Positions 1-11,331 are shown, numbered from the stretch's first letter. The stretch is DNA of 64,000 nt from Monoplex corrugatus (GCA_030674185.1 CM060315.1:88260415-88324414); one strand, 5' to 3'. Notes: a model not told the origin generated them from the letters alone. Numbers and translations: made by a program.

Positions 1-410
1 CAGTCACATGTAAGAGTGTCACCTGTGGCAATATCATCCAACATACACAAACCTATGAAATGATATTGATACTATGTACAGTCACATGTAAGAGGTGTCA
101 CCTGTGGGCAAATATCATCCAACATACACAAACCTATGAAATGATATTGATACTATGTACAGTCACATGTAAGAGGTGTCACCTGTGGGCAAATATCATC
201 CAACATACACAAACCTATGAAATGATATTGATACTATGTACAGTCACATGTAAGAGGTGTCACCTGTGGGCAAATATCATCCAACATACACAAACCTATG
301 AAATGATATTGATACTATGTACAGTCACATGTAAGAGGTATCACCTGTGGGCAAATATCATCCAACTACACAACCTATGAAATGATATTGATACTATGTA
401 CAGTCACATG
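1..410. repeat. 81 bp tandem repeat, about 5 copies
   Basis: Five near-identical 81 bp units, continuing off the left edge. Each contains a TGATATTGATACTATGTACAG block and a CACCTGTGGGCAAATATC block. Because 81 is divisible by 3 and the unit lacks stops in one frame, a 106-residue repetitive reading frame results; I see no reason to call it a protein. It lies in SCP2 intron 3. Confidence 0.9.
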
Positions 411-1156
411 TCAGTAGTAATTGTCATCTCTTCTCCCATACTTCATTCCATTTTTTTAACAATAAACATCATCCAACACTTAGTTCAAATTTTCATCAAT
501 AAACATAAATATTTCAAATTTATAAAAGAACAGCAATCCAATAACCATTATTTTTTTCAACAGTTTTAAAAATGTCAGTTCTTATCAACAACTACTAAAT
601 ATTTCAATTTCAGAAACATCCAATTCTGTCTGAAAATAACAGATAAAAGTATAGTGTGGACACATATTGCTCAGCATATAAGTAAAGAAAGTATGTCGAA
701 AAGTATCTGATGAACCACGCTATTTATAAAGATGCTGTCTATGTATAAAGATGCTATTTTTTGTCTCAAACCGGATGTGCAAAACAGATTTCCAAAATGT
801 ACAAAGAATTTTCATATCAGCTATTTTATCCTGACAACAAAACATAACCTTGCTGTTTTTTCCTTAAAATTTGAGTGTTTTTTTGTGTGTTGTTGTTGTC
901 TTTTTTGTACGCTTGACAAAGGTTAGTAGGCCAAAAGTTTGCACCAGTCTTTGTTTTGCATGTTACATATGAGTTCTGGTTCTCGTTTTGAGTGTTCCTG
1001 GCTCCTATTTGCTTGAAGACCGGTGGTCACTTTGATTTAAATTTGTTTGATTTACTTTCACAAGACAAACACATAACATGCACACTTATACACTGAGAAA
1101 AGCATTACATGCAGACCACATGATTATCTGATAAATGGAAAACAATGTAAACATAC
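411..1156. other. SCP2 intron 3, no gene seen
   Basis: AT-rich intronic sequence with no exon or recognised transposon. At about 720-765 there are two isolated units of the TATAAAG satellite that forms the large array at 3380-6905, so the motif occurs outside its main array. Confidence 0.5.
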
Positions 1157-1228
1157 CATAGACGTAACCACAGCACGCCTGTTCTATTTTATCAAAGGAC
1201 AGACCAGCATCCTGCAATGCTTTTGTTC
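1157..1228 (-). CDS. SCP2: SCP2/SCPx exon 3 (thiolase N-terminal part)
   Basis: Minus-strand exon of 72 bp with a CAG acceptor upstream of 1228 and a GTATGT donor after 1157. It enters in phase 1 and leaves in phase 1. It encodes GTKALQDAGLSFDKIEQACC followed by GYVY, matching the early thiolase region of animal SCPx, where GKKAL...AVDQACVGYVYG is conserved. SCPx is a peroxisomal 3-ketoacyl-CoA thiolase fused to a C-terminal sterol carrier domain and acts on branched-chain acyl-CoAs and bile-acid precursors. The catalytic cysteine and later thiolase exons lie beyond the left edge. The splice phase joins exactly to the exon at 9160-9217. Confidence 0.88.
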
Positions 1229-1375
1229 CTGAAAAAAAAACAACATTATGTTCAACATTAGGAAAAGAAACAAGCAAACAAACAAACCCATCCAAACAAA
1301 GGTTTGTCCATAATCTCAGCTGGCCTGTTACTTCACTTGTCACAGCACCATGCTGATAATGCAGGGGTTATGGAT

Positions 1376-1551
1376 TTAAAACACTTTGACTCCCGCACAT
1401 GTCCATCACCATCCTGCATTGTCAACCATGTTAGCAAAGCAAAAACTTAACCCTTTGATTCCCTCAGCCCATCCACCAGCTTCCTGCAGCAGTTGGTGGA
1501 TAAGGTATGGTGGGAGTCAAAGGGTTTGGGGTGCAGGAGTCAAAGGGTTAA
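1376..1551. mobile_element. piggyBac-type MITE, diverged copy
   Basis: Member of the CCCTTTGACTCC palindromic family (best copies at 20161-20343 and 63178-63362). The ends are close to the TTAA...GGGTTAA pattern but the left terminus is altered (AACACTTTGACTCCC). It contains the typical CATCCTGCATTGTCAACCATG block and the internal hairpin around CCACCAGCTTCCTGCAG. Confidence 0.65.
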
Positions 1552-1579
1552 ACCTCTAAAGTTCTAAGTAGGCTAGGGT

Positions 1580-1900
1580 TTTTTCTTTTCTTTTGTTGTT
1601 GTTGTATTTTTTTGTTTTGTTTTTCATATAGAAGTTGATTCAAGACCTGCTATCTCAAGTTCAATCCCAGCCCACAACACTTATATATATAATACTGACC
1701 TGTTGGCTGCCCATCTTAATGCTTCCATCATTTTGGTGGTGTCAGTTTAGCGTTTTATCGGTCCCTCTCTGCTCTCCCCATTTCAGGATCTTCAAATGCA
1801 TGGGGTTTTGCACTGACTCAGTAGTCTACCAGATAATTGTTGGCAGATCTTGGTAGAGTACATACAGAATTGTGTGAGTGTGAAGAACCCCACCTGAACA
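1580..1900 (+). mobile_element. tRNA-Asp-derived SINE, 5'-truncated copy
   Basis: Shares the body of the SINE at 20490-20910: CAAGTTCAATCCCAGCC, then GACCTGTTGGCTGCCCATCTTAATG, then the CCATTTCAGGATCTTC and GGTTTTGCACTGACTCAG blocks. Here the TTAA in CATCTTAATG is empty, in contrast to copies carrying a MITE there. Confidence 0.65.
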
Positions 1901-1964
1901 CTCCAAATAGACAAACAATCAGTGGACTATTAGGGAGATAACTCAATTTTCTTCACAGACAGCA

Positions 1965-2165
1965 TTACGAAGATGGAGCCAATTTCTTTTCCCCTGCTGC
2001 TTTAGAACACCAGGTAGACCCAGGGAGAAAATACTGGATGGACTTGCAGGGTAGCTGAAGACAGAGACCCTCACATGTACCTGCAGCGACAGGGGATAGA
2101 TTCGTATGGAGGGCCATGATCGCCAACGCCATGCTGCAGAGCACATGATGATGACGATTGCTGCT
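1965..2165 (+). mobile_element. LINE 3' end fragment
   Basis: About 200 bp matching the reverse complement of 10384-10565, including ACCAGGTAGACCCAGGGAGA and ATACTGGATGGACTTGCAG, which encode the LINE C-terminal HQVDPGREYWMDLQ. It ends near an ATGATGATGACG tail, the 3' microsatellite expected of this LINE. Confidence 0.7.
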
Positions 2166-2410
2166 TTACCTTCCCTGTCCATGAAGGACAGTTATCTTTT
2201 TCTGTGACTGAACTTTTCCTTTCTTCTTTTCTCCAGCTGCTTCTTCCAGAAGGTCTTGCGAGAAGTTGGCAATCTCCAGCAAGGTGGGAGGCCTAGACTA
2301 GTGTCATGCTTTGAGCACAGAGCATGTCTGAGACTCTGTTAATCCACCACCAGTGTGATCTGCCTCTGGCTCTGAAGCCTGAGTACTTGACGTTGTAGGC
2401 TTGCAGGGCT

Positions 2411-2915
2411 GGCTGGTTGACTGGCATTCTTGTTGGGTGACCAAACAACTGGTTGACTGGCATTCTTGTTGGGTGACCAAACAACTGGTTGACCGCATTC
2501 TTGTTGGGTGACCAAACAACTGGTTGACCGCATTCTTGTTGGGTGACCAAACAACTGGGTGACTGGCATTCTTGTTGGGTGACCAAACAACTGGTTGACC
2601 GGCATTCTTGTTGGGTGACCAAACAACTGGTTGACCGGCATTCTTGTTGGTGACCAAACAACTGGTTGACTGGCATTCTTGTTGGGTGACCAAACAACTG
2701 GCTGACTGGCATTCTTGTTGGGTGACCAAACAACTGGTTGACCGGCATTCTTGTTGGGTGACCAAACAACTGGTTGACTGGCATTCTTGTTGGGTGACCA
2801 AACAACTGGTTGACTGGCATTCTTGATGGGTGACCAAACAACTGGTTGACTGGCATTCTTGTTGGGTGACCAAACAACTGGTTGACTGGCATTCTTGTCG
2901 GGTGACCAAACAACT
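2411..2915. repeat. 36 bp tandem repeat, about 14 copies
   Basis: Units of about 36 bp built on GGCATTCTTGTTGGGTGACC followed by AAACAACTGGTTGACT, with one or two base deletions in some units. The unit length is a multiple of 3 and the minus strand has no stop in any of its three frames, which gives three overlapping repetitive ORFs of about 200 residues. These are by-products of the array. Confidence 0.93.
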
Positions 2916-3035
2916 TTATGCACTGGTTGATAAGTGCATAGCACCAACTATCTATCTGATGTCATAATTTCTTACCCTGTTCCTTTTGGTTTTGCTGGCT
3001 GCTCCTAGCCACATCTCATCTCACAAGTCACGAGT

Positions 3036-3225
3036 TTTCACTCCAGGCTTTGTTCAGAGTCCCAGAGCTTTGTACAGATCCTAGGGCTTTGTTCAGAGTC
3101 CCAGAGCTTTGTACAGATCCTAGGCTTTGTTCAGAGTCCCAGAGCTTTGTTCACATCCTAGGGCTTTGTTCAGAGTCCCAGAGCTTTGTTCACATCCTAG
3201 GGCTTTGTTCCGAGTCCAGGCCTGG
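3036..3225. repeat. 38-39 bp tandem repeat, about 5 copies
   Basis: Five units of TTCAGAGTCCCAGAGCTTTG followed by TACAGATCCTAGGGCTTTG, with A/C variants late in the unit. Lies just left of the 19 bp satellite in the same SCP2 intron. Confidence 0.88.
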
Positions 3226-3379
3226 CACCAACAGGTGAGGACAGGACAAACCCTGCACTGACCAGTCTGACTCTGATTTCCACAAATACACTTTGGAGTG
3301 TCAAGGAAGTACCAGTTGATAGCTGACTGATTTTGCCTTCTGGACTCTGTCGCTAAGTCTGCGCAGTTTTACATCCTCG

Positions 3380-6300
3380 GTAAAGATGCTCTCTATATAT
3401 AAAGATGCTATGTATAAAGATGTTCTCTATGTATAAAGACGCTCTCTATGTATAAAGACGCTATGTATAAAGATGCTCTATGTATAAAGACACTCTCTAT
3501 GTATAAAGATGCTCTCTATGTATAAAGATGCTCTATGTATAAAGACGCTCTATGTATAAAGACGCTCTCTATGTATAAAGATGTTCTCTATGTATAAAGA
3601 TGCTCTCTATGTATAAAAACACTCTCTATGTATAAAGATGCTATGTATAAAGATGCTCTATGTATAAAGACGCTCTCTATGTATAAAGATGCTATGTATA
3701 AAGATGCTCTATGTATAAAAACACTCTCTATGTATAAAGACGCTCTATGTATAAAGATGCTATGTATAAAGATGCTCTATGTATAAAAACACTCTCTATG
3801 TATAAAGACGCTCTATGTATAAAGATGCTATGTATAAAGATGCTCTATGTATAAAAACACTCTCTATGTATAAAGACGCTCTATGTATAAAGACGCTCTC
3901 TATGTATAAAGACGTTCTCTATGTATAATGATGCTCTCTATGTATAAAGATGCTCTCTATGTATAAAGACGTTCTCTATGTATAAAGACGCTCTCTATGT
4001 ATAAAGACACTCTCTATGTATAAAGACACTCTCTATGTATAAAGACACTCTATGTATAAAGACGCTCTCTATGTATAATGATGCTCTCTATGTGTAAAGA
4101 CGTTCTCAATGTATAATGATGCTCTCTATGTATAAAGACACTCTCTATGTATAAAGACACTCTCTATGTATAAAGACACGCTCTATGTATAAAGACGTTC
4201 TCTATGTATAATGATGCTCTCTATGTATAAAGACACTCTCTATGTATAAAGACGCTCCCTATGTATAAAAACGTTCTCTATGTATAATGATGCTCTCTAT
4301 GTATAAAGACACTCTCTATGTATAAAGACACTCTCTATGTATAAAGACGCTCTCTATGTATAAAGACGTTCTCTATGTATAATGATGCTCTCTATGTATA
4401 AAAACACTCTATGTATAAAAACACTCTCTATGTATAAAGATGCTCTCTATGTATAAAGATGCTCTCTATGTATAAAGATGCTGTCTATGTATAAAAACAC
4501 TCTCTATGTATAAAGATAGCTCTCTATGTATAAAGATGTTCTCTATGTATAAAGACACTCTCTATGTATAAAACACTCTCTATGTATAAAGATGCTGTCT
4601 ATGTATAAAAACTACTCTCTATGTATAAAAACACTCTCTATGTATAAAGATGTTCTCTATGTATAAAGACACTCTATGTATAAAAACACTCTATGTATAA
4701 AGACACTCTCTATGTATAAAGATGCTCTCTATGTATAAAAACACTCTCTATGTATAAAGATCTCTCTATGTATAAAAACACTCTCTATGTATAAAGATGC
4801 TATGTATAAAAACACTCTCTATGTATAAAGACACTCTCTATCATGTCTATGTATAAAGACACTCTCTATGTATAAAAACACTCTATGTATAAAGAAGCTC
4901 TCTATGTATAAAGACACTCTCTATGTATAAAGACACTCTCTATGTATAAAGATGCTCTCTATGTATAAAGACACTCTATGTATAAAGACACTCTCTATGT
5001 ATAAAGACGCTCTATGTATAAAGATGCTCTCTATGTATAAAGACGTTCTCTATGTATAAAGATGCTCTCTATGTATAAAGACACTCTCTATGTATAAAGA
5101 CGCTCTATGTATAAAGATGCTCTCTATGTATAAAGTATGCTCTCTATGTATAAAGACGCTCTATGTATAAAGATGCTCTCTATGTATAAAGATGCTCTCT
5201 ATGTATAAAGACACTCTCTATGTATAAAGACGCTCTATGTATAAAGATGCTCTCTATGTATAAAGACGTTCTCTATGTATAAAGATGCTCTCTATGTATA
5301 AAGACACTCTCTATGTATAAAGACACTCTCTATGTATAAAGACACTCTATGTAAAAAGATGCTGTCTATGTATAAAGACACTCTCTATGTATAAAGACAC
5401 TCTCTATGTATAAAGACACTCTCTATGTATAAAGATGCTGTCTATGTATAAAAGATGCTCTCTATGTATAAAGACACTATGTATAAAGACACTCTCTATG
5501 TATAAAGACACTCTCTATGTATAAAGGTGCTGTCTATGTATAAAGATGCTATGTATAAAGACTCTCTATGTATAAAGACGTTCTCTATGTATAAAGACAC
5601 TCTCTATGTATAAAGACGCTCTCTATGTATAAAGATGCTGTCTATGTATAAAGATGCTGTCTATGTATAAAGATGCTCTCTATGTATAAAGATGCTGTCT
5701 ATGTATAAAGATGCTCTCTATGTATAAAGATGCTGTCTATGTATAAAGACACTCTATGTATAAAGACGCTCTCTATGTATAAAAGACACTCTCTATGTAT
5801 AAAGACACTCTCTATGTATAAAGATGCTGTCTATGTATAAAGACGCTCTCTATGTATAAAGACACTCTCTATGTATAAAGACACTCTCTATGTATAAAGA
5901 TGCTGTCTATGTATAAAGATGCTGTCTATGTATAAAGATGCTGTCTATGTATAAAGATGCTCTCTATGTATAAAGATGCTGTCTATGTATAAAGATGCTC
6001 TCTATGTATAAAGACACTCTCTATGTATAAAGACACTCTCTATGTATAAAGATGCTGTCTATGTATAAAGATGATGTCTATGTATAAAGACGCTCTCTAT
6101 GTAAAGACCTCTCTATGTATAAAGACTGTCTATGTATAAAGATGCTCTCTATGTATAAAGACCTCTCTATGTATAAAGAGCTGTCTATGTATAAAGACTG
6201 TCTATGTATAAAGATGCTCTCTATGTATAAAGATGCTGTCTATGTATAATGACACTCTCTATGTATAAAGACACTCTCTATGTATAAAGATGCTTCTATG

Positions 6301-6905
6301 TATAAAGAGCTCTCTATGTATAAAGACCTCTCTATGTATAAAGACACTCTCTATGTATAAAGACAGCCTCTCTATGTATAAAGACGCTGTCTATGTATAA
6401 AAACACTCTCTATGTATAAAGACATTTTATGTATAAAGATGCTGTCTATGTATAAAGACGCTCTCTATGTATAAAGACGCTCTATGTATAAAGACACTCT
6501 CTATATATAGGGTCTATGTATAAAGACACTCTCTATGTATAAAGATGCTGTCTATGTATAAAAACACTCTCTATGTATAAAGACGTCTATGTATAAAGAC
6601 GCTCTCTATGTATAAAGACGCTATGTATAAAGATGCTGTCTATGTATAAAGACGCTCTCTATGTATAAAGATCGCTATGTATAAAGACACTCTCTATGTA
6701 TAAAAACGCTTATGTATACAGATGCTGTCTATGTATAAAGACACTCTCTATGTATAAAGATCATGTCTATGTATAAAGACACTCTCTATGTATAAAGACG
6801 CTATGTATAAAGATGCTCTCTATGTATAAAGACGCTCTCTATGTATAAAGACGCTCTCTATGTACAAAGACACTCTCTATGTATAAAGACGCTCTCTCTA
6901 TGTAT
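3380..6905. repeat. 3.5 kb satellite of CTCTCTATGTATAAAGA units (about 19 bp)
   Basis: Some 180-190 head-to-tail copies of a 17-21 bp unit, mostly 19 bp, with core CTATGTATAAAGA and a variable 4-6 base linker (TGCTCT, CACTCT, CGCTCT, CGTTCT, TGCTGT). Linker types recur in runs, suggesting local amplification of multimers. Each unit carries a TATAAAG box-like string. No unit is long enough to code. Confidence 0.96.
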
Positions 6906-6987
6906 CAGAACTCTATGGTTTGCTTTAAAAGCTGTCTGTTGATGGTGCTATCCAGCTATTCAGGAGTACGCCCTACTGATGTGACCA

Positions 6988-7190
6988 CATGCCCAATTAT
7001 CAATCCTAAGAGAAATTATGTACAGGTGAATGGACTAGTCAGGCAAAAAAATGATAGGAAGAAATGATAGATAGCAAAGGAATAAGGCAGAAACAAAGAG
7101 TGGCAAAAAAGAGGAAATTTCTAGTACAGAATTTCCAGAGGGTGGTGATACTACTTATACTGAAAGAACCCCCAGCATCCCCATGGGAAA
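6988..7190 (-). mobile_element. ~540 bp retroposed family, partial copy
   Basis: Matches the half of the family that lies opposite the tail: AATTATCAATCCTAAGAG, GGTGAATGGACTAG, GAGGAAATTTCTAG, AGAATTTCCAGAGGGTGG, CAGCATCCCCATGGG. Truncated where the satellite ends. Strand is given with the tail-bearing end as 3'. Confidence 0.75.
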
Positions 7191-7199
7191 GGCAGACAG

Positions 7200-7316
7200 G
7201 GTGAGGGAGTCAAAGTGTAAAGATTTTGCAGCTGGTGGATGGAATGTGGGGTGGGGGTCATAGGGTGTGGGAGTCATAGGGTGTGGGAGTCATAGGGTGT
7301 GGGAGTCAAAGGGATA
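7200..7316. mobile_element. piggyBac-type MITE fragment with internal triplication
   Basis: Contains GGGTGAGGGAGTCAAAG and ends in GGGAGTCAAAGGG, as in the MITE right arm. The string GTGTGGGAGTCATAGG is repeated three times in tandem, which is not present in other copies. The left arm is missing. Confidence 0.55.
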
Positions 7317-7554
7317 TATACGTAGAAATGCTTCCACCATAAAAGGGACTGCATCCAATCCTGCTATTTCCACTTGTCATGCAACATAGGCAGTTGTGTC
7401 CCTTGACATTTTTTTTTCTCCCATTCAGTAAAGATCATGTGAGACTGGTGACCTGAGTAAAATAGTAGTAATTCAGCATGTTGAATATTACCTGAGGTAT
7501 GGGTTATGCAGATAATCAAAGTATTAGTACTACTGCCTTGCTAGTAACAGTAAT

Positions 7555-7945
7555 GAGTCCTGGTTTGGACAGATGATTCCAAGCCAATGAAATGAGATGT
7601 TGCAAAATGCTGAACATCAGATACACTGATCATATCACCAATGAACATGTGAGCCAAGCCATCAAGCAGCACACTGGACCATATAAAGATCTGCTGCCAT
7701 CAGTTAAGCAAAGAAAACTACATTGGTATGGCCATGTAATAAGATACAATGGCCTTGTTAAATCAGTCCCCCAGGGGAACTGTTGAGGGAGGCAGATGGA
7801 GAGGAAGACAGAAAAAAAAAAAGTGATGCGAGTGACACTTGTGGAATGACAGAGAAACCATGCGCAGCGACCCAGGCTTTGGCGTACAACTGACATAGCT
7901 GGAGGATCTGGTGACCGGTTCTTTTATGTGGTGCCCCAATATCTT
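7555..7945 (+). pseudogene. LINE reverse transcriptase C-terminal fragment
   Basis: Decayed 3' part of a non-LTR retrotransposon ORF2. One frame reads MRCCKMLNIRYTDHITNE, then HWYGHVIRYNGLVKSVPQGN, followed by an in-frame stop and an arginine/lysine-rich GRQMERKTEKK string. The same segment in the copy at 40443-40862 reads RITNDEV...WYGHITRSSSLAKTILQGT...GERKRGRQKKRWEDNI, so both belong to one family. It has a stop and at least one frameshift; no catalytic RT domain is present. It sits in SCP2 intron 2. Confidence 0.75.
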
Positions 7946-8369
7946 CACAGAGTTAAAAGGAAAAGCAGCAAAACTGATGGTGGTCATATTAGTATCAAAC
8001 TGTCTCCTTTCTGTTCACTGTGGGAATTTGTCATGAATCTCTATTTCAAATGATGAAGAAGCTTTGTGGAAACCTTACCCTCCCCCCAAGCATCCCCCAG
8101 TTACTTATTGTTAACTTTTAAAATAATCTGCATCTCTTTAGATTATGAAATCTCACAGCAGAAAACAACAACAAAATCTATGAAATTTCTCTAAAACATT
8201 TAACTTAAAATCATCATTATCAACCCTGAAATAAAAGAATAATTCTAACAATTTATACCAGTATCAATACACGCAACAAAACTAAACTGACCAAAGAATT
8301 AAACAGTTCTTTCTTAAATACAATCTCCTTTACATCTAATATGGTCAAGACTTTTAGCATTCTCACCTG

Positions 8370-8600
8370 TCTCACCTGTCGGCATCACCAGGTTCAAAGT
8401 TGGCCGCTGCACTCTTTGACACCGCTACTCTCCTCCAAACCAATCTGTCTTGACTTTTGTAGACAAGTTCTATGAAACACTAAGCTGACACCACCAGAAT
8501 GATGGAAAGACGGGCAGTGAACAGGCCAGTTTTTAATGCTGCAAGTTCGGATTGGACTTAAGATATTAGGTCTGGAGTCCATGGTTCTATCAAAATAACC
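8370..8600 (-). mobile_element. tRNA-Asp-derived SINE, partial
   Basis: Reverse-orientation SINE body: CTATGAAACACTAAGCTGACACC, CCAGAATGATGGAAAG, GTGAACAGGCCAGTTTTTAA, CCATGGTTCTATCAAAA. No MITE at the TTAA-equivalent position, which has mutated to AAGACGGG. Confidence 0.6.
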
Positions 8601-9075
8601 AACCATCTGCATAAAAACAAAACAAAACAAAACAAAAGAAAAGAAATAATATATAAACAAACAAACAAATGAAGCACTGCCAAACTTAAAAAACAAAAAG
8701 AAACCCAAAACATAACTGATACACATTAATGTTATAAATATGGATCAAATTACATCAGAGAACATTGCATATTACGAATAACTCATTTGAAAAAACAATA
8801 GCTAACTTCATAACAGTTTGAAAAAAGAAAGAAAGAAAAGAAAAACTGACACTTATGAATCAGTAAGTTGCATTTAAGGGCCGTTTTAACATTTGTCATA
8901 AAGAATCAGTAAGTTGCATGTAAGGGCTATTTCAGCATTTTTCCAAAGTAGAATATATTTTACAATAACATGACTGCGTAGCATGAAAAAAACATTATCA
9001 CTATTCAAAATATGGATTTTAAAGTACTGTTCAAAATACTTGTACACTTCCAACAAAATGAGACGGGAGAGAAGG

Positions 9076-9097
9076 AGGGGGGGGGGGGGGGGGGGGA
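9076..9097. repeat. poly-G run
   Basis: About 20 uninterrupted G after GGAGGG. Similar runs of 11-22 G/C occur near 13222, 17677, 20757, 31458, 36797, 39350, 40177, 46071, 49431, 52000 and 62016. Lengths of such runs are unreliable in assemblies. Confidence 0.9.
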
Positions 9098-9159
9098 GGA
9101 GAAGTAGAAAGTCCATCTCCCGCATGGATTTTCATTAACAAACAAAACATTGAACATAC

Positions 9160-9217
9160 CGGCTTCTTTGGCCATATCAGGGTAATCGAAGTTTTCACGA
9201 CTGCCCGGCTTCTCGAA
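9160..9217 (-). CDS. SCP2: SCP2/SCPx exon 2
   Basis: Minus-strand exon of 58 bp between a TTTTGACAG acceptor and a GTATGT donor. It enters in phase 0 and leaves in phase 1, matching exon 1 (phase 0 exit) and exon 3. It encodes FEKPGSRENFDYPDMAKEA plus a split glycine. In known animal SCPx the same place reads FxKPG...DYPDLAEEAG, directly after VFVVGVGMTK, which is exon 1 here. The introns on either side are 22.9 kb and 7.9 kb. Too short to find by ORF length; recognised by family conservation and splice phase. Confidence 0.88.
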
Positions 9218-9601
9218 CTGTCAAAACACAAAAAGTGGTTAACATTATTCAAAGTCCAATTAATAGCTCACAGCCATGTTAGAGCTATAAACAGTCAACA
9301 TTAACTGTAAGACCATCAAGCAATGTCATTAATATTCTCACATGCATCATCAAGCAATGGAATGGTATGGGCAAAACTATCACTCCTGCAGGCTACCTCC
9401 CCTCTCCAGCACTCAGACGTTGAAATAGAGAGAAAGAGAGACAGACAGAGAGAGAGAGAGGGAGGGAGAGAGAGAAAAAGAGAGGATTTAACAAATATAA
9501 TTATTACAGAGTGAGGGATTGAGATCTCTTCATGTAAGGCCACTGCCCCACATAAATGAATAGTAAAACGAAACATATCATAAATATCATGATCATTACA
9601 A

Positions 9602-10139
9602 GTTATAGTTATTTTTGTTTAAAGCCCAGCCGACTGCATAGAGCGATATCAGGGCTATAACTGTTTCAAAACATATACAACACTTCCACAGAAAAGAAAG
9701 GAAAAGAAAATTGAGTACACATGTATCATTGCATTCATGCACATAATCTAAGGAGATGCCCCTGGCATTGACCACTTTGTCCAATTTATCACACAGGGGA
9801 ATTAAAAAACACACCTGAATACAATTTTAAACAAAAATAAGGACACTAAAACATACATAAAAATGGGCGTTAATCGCCTAAAATTGCTTCCGCATTTCTC
9901 ATTTCCCTATGCCAAAAATGTACCCAATTATCAATCCAAAGAGACAGTAACTAAGACTTTATCAAACACATACAGGTGAATGGACCAACAAGGCAGAAAA
10001 TGATATGAAGAAATGATAGAAAGCAAAGGAACAAGGCAGAAACAAACAGTGAAGAATAGAGGAAATTTCTAGCACAAAATTTCCCGAAGGTCCCCGGATA
10101 CCACTTAGACTGGAAGATCCCCTGGCATCCCCATGGGGG
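9602..10139 (-). mobile_element. ~540 bp retroposed family, full copy with 13 bp target duplication
   Basis: Best-bounded copy of the family. It is flanked by the direct repeat ATGATCATTACAA at 9589-9601 and 10140-10152. Reading on the minus strand, the 5' end is CCCCCATGGGGATGCC and the 3' end runs GCAGTCGGCTGGGCTTTAAA followed by a short A/T-rich tail. A 13 bp duplication points to LINE-machinery retroposition rather than a cut-and-paste transposon. I find no clear tRNA A/B boxes and no coding frame. Family name not known to me. Confidence 0.8.
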
Positions 10140-10383
10140 ATGATCATTACAAACTGCACATTTCAGAAATATGATAATAAATCATGTGCCATGTTATGTG
10201 TGTTTCCATCCATCGAATCATCAACAAACAAACATGGTCCACTGGGATAAATCATACAGGAAGATCATTCAATACATGTAGATAAACTTCATCCTGTTTT
10301 GATTCACCACAGAGAATACATAATAATTCAGCGCTATCTACATGTTTATATCTTAAAACAGGCACAGTTATTTTAGAGATAGC

Positions 10384-10998
10384 AAACCTCATCATCATCA
10401 TCATCAGGTGCCCTGCCGCATGGTGCTGGCAACCATGGACTTCCAACCATCTCTATCTCTCGTTGCCCTTAGCATCTCCCCCACCCTCCTCATCCCCAGC
10501 CACTCTGCAAGTCCATCCAGTATTCTCTCCCTGGGTCTACCTGGTGCTCTCTTTCCTCCAGCTTTCCCGTTGTGACCAGGTGCTCCAAATCCCCCTTCCT
10601 CATAAAATGGCCTATAAATGTTGCCTGTCTTTTCCTAATCTTCCTTATGAGTGATCTACTTGTGTCTGCCTCCATCAAGACTGTCTCGTTTGTTTTCTTT
10701 GCTGTCCATGGAACTCTCAACATTCTTCTGAGAAACCACATCTCGGCTGCCTCAATCTTGCTCTGGCTTTGCTTGCTGACTGTCCACGCCTCGCATCCGT
10801 ACAACAGTATTGGTTCTATATAACATTCAAGGACTCTCTTTCTGATGTTAATTGATAGGCATTTGTTGGTAAGAATGCTGGTCATCTTCTTGAATGCTGT
10901 TTTGGCTTGGCTGATTCTGTCAGCTATTTCCGATGTGCATCTGCCGTCTGATGAAATGACCGTTCCCAGGTATTTGAACTTATTAACCTGTGTCAAGC
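10384..10998 (-). pseudogene. LINE (non-LTR) reverse transcriptase, 3' fragment
   Basis: An open frame of about 168 codons (10490-10996) encodes the region downstream of the RT fingers: FKYLGTVISSDGRCTSEI, RISQAKTAFKKM, RVLECYIEPILLYGCEAWTV, AEMWFLRRMLRVPWTAKKTN, RKRQATFIGHFMRKGDLEHL and the terminal HQVDPGREYWMDLQSGWG. This is the usual C-terminal part of RTE/Jockey-like RT proteins found across invertebrate genomes. The endonuclease and the catalytic RT core are absent. The 3' end is marked by a (GAT)n tail, read on the plus strand as (ATC)n near 10390-10405. Inferred 5'-truncated insertion. Confidence 0.85.
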
Positions 10999-11069
10999 TT
11001 GTTAATAAATGTCGTTAATACAAATTGTGGATGCCTGTCAATACCTACTGAAAGATATCTTTCACTTGA

Positions 11070-11247
11070 CCATTTGACTCCCGCACCTTATCCACCAACT
11101 GCAGAAACTTAACCCTTTGACTACTTCACCCTATCCACCTCAAGGAAGCTTGTGGATAAGGTGAGGGAGTCAAAGGGTTAAGTTTCTGTTTTGCTAGCAT
11201 GGTTGACAATGCAGGATGCTGGTGGACAGGGTGTGGGAGTCAAAGGG
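11070..11247. mobile_element. piggyBac-type MITE copy
   Basis: Right flank is TTAA at 11248-11251; left flank is TTGA, a one-base variant of TTAA. Internal palindrome CTTAACCCTTTGACTAC...GAGGGAGTCAAAGGGTTAAG and the CATGGTTGACAATGCAGGATGC block are present. Confidence 0.75.
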
Positions 11248-11331
11248 TTAAGTGTTAAGGGCGGTCATTTGGTCCACTAAATACTTGATGAAAATCTTGT
11301 ACCTAGATTCATCACCCACCCCTCCCTTTAA

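Larger units (their letters stand above)
1229..9159 (-). other. SCP2 intron 2 (7.9 kb)
   Basis: The interval between two phase-matched SCP2 exons. It holds a MITE, SINE and LINE fragments, three tandem arrays, and the 3.5 kb 19 bp satellite, listed separately. The stretches 2180-2400, 7320-7550, 7950-8370 and 8600-9075 show no recognisable gene or repeat beyond A-rich and T-rich sequence. Confidence 0.8.

Noticed and set aside
2411..2915. CRISPR-like look of regular short repeats
   Set aside because: Units are adjacent with no unique spacers, in a eukaryotic intron; it is a plain tandem array. The same applies to the arrays at 1-410, 3380-6905, 26659-29766 and 38405-39050.
9316..9576. Ser/Leu-rich minus-strand ORF over GA repeats
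   Set aside because: Composition comes from the (GA)n run; no exon signals in the SCP2 phase.
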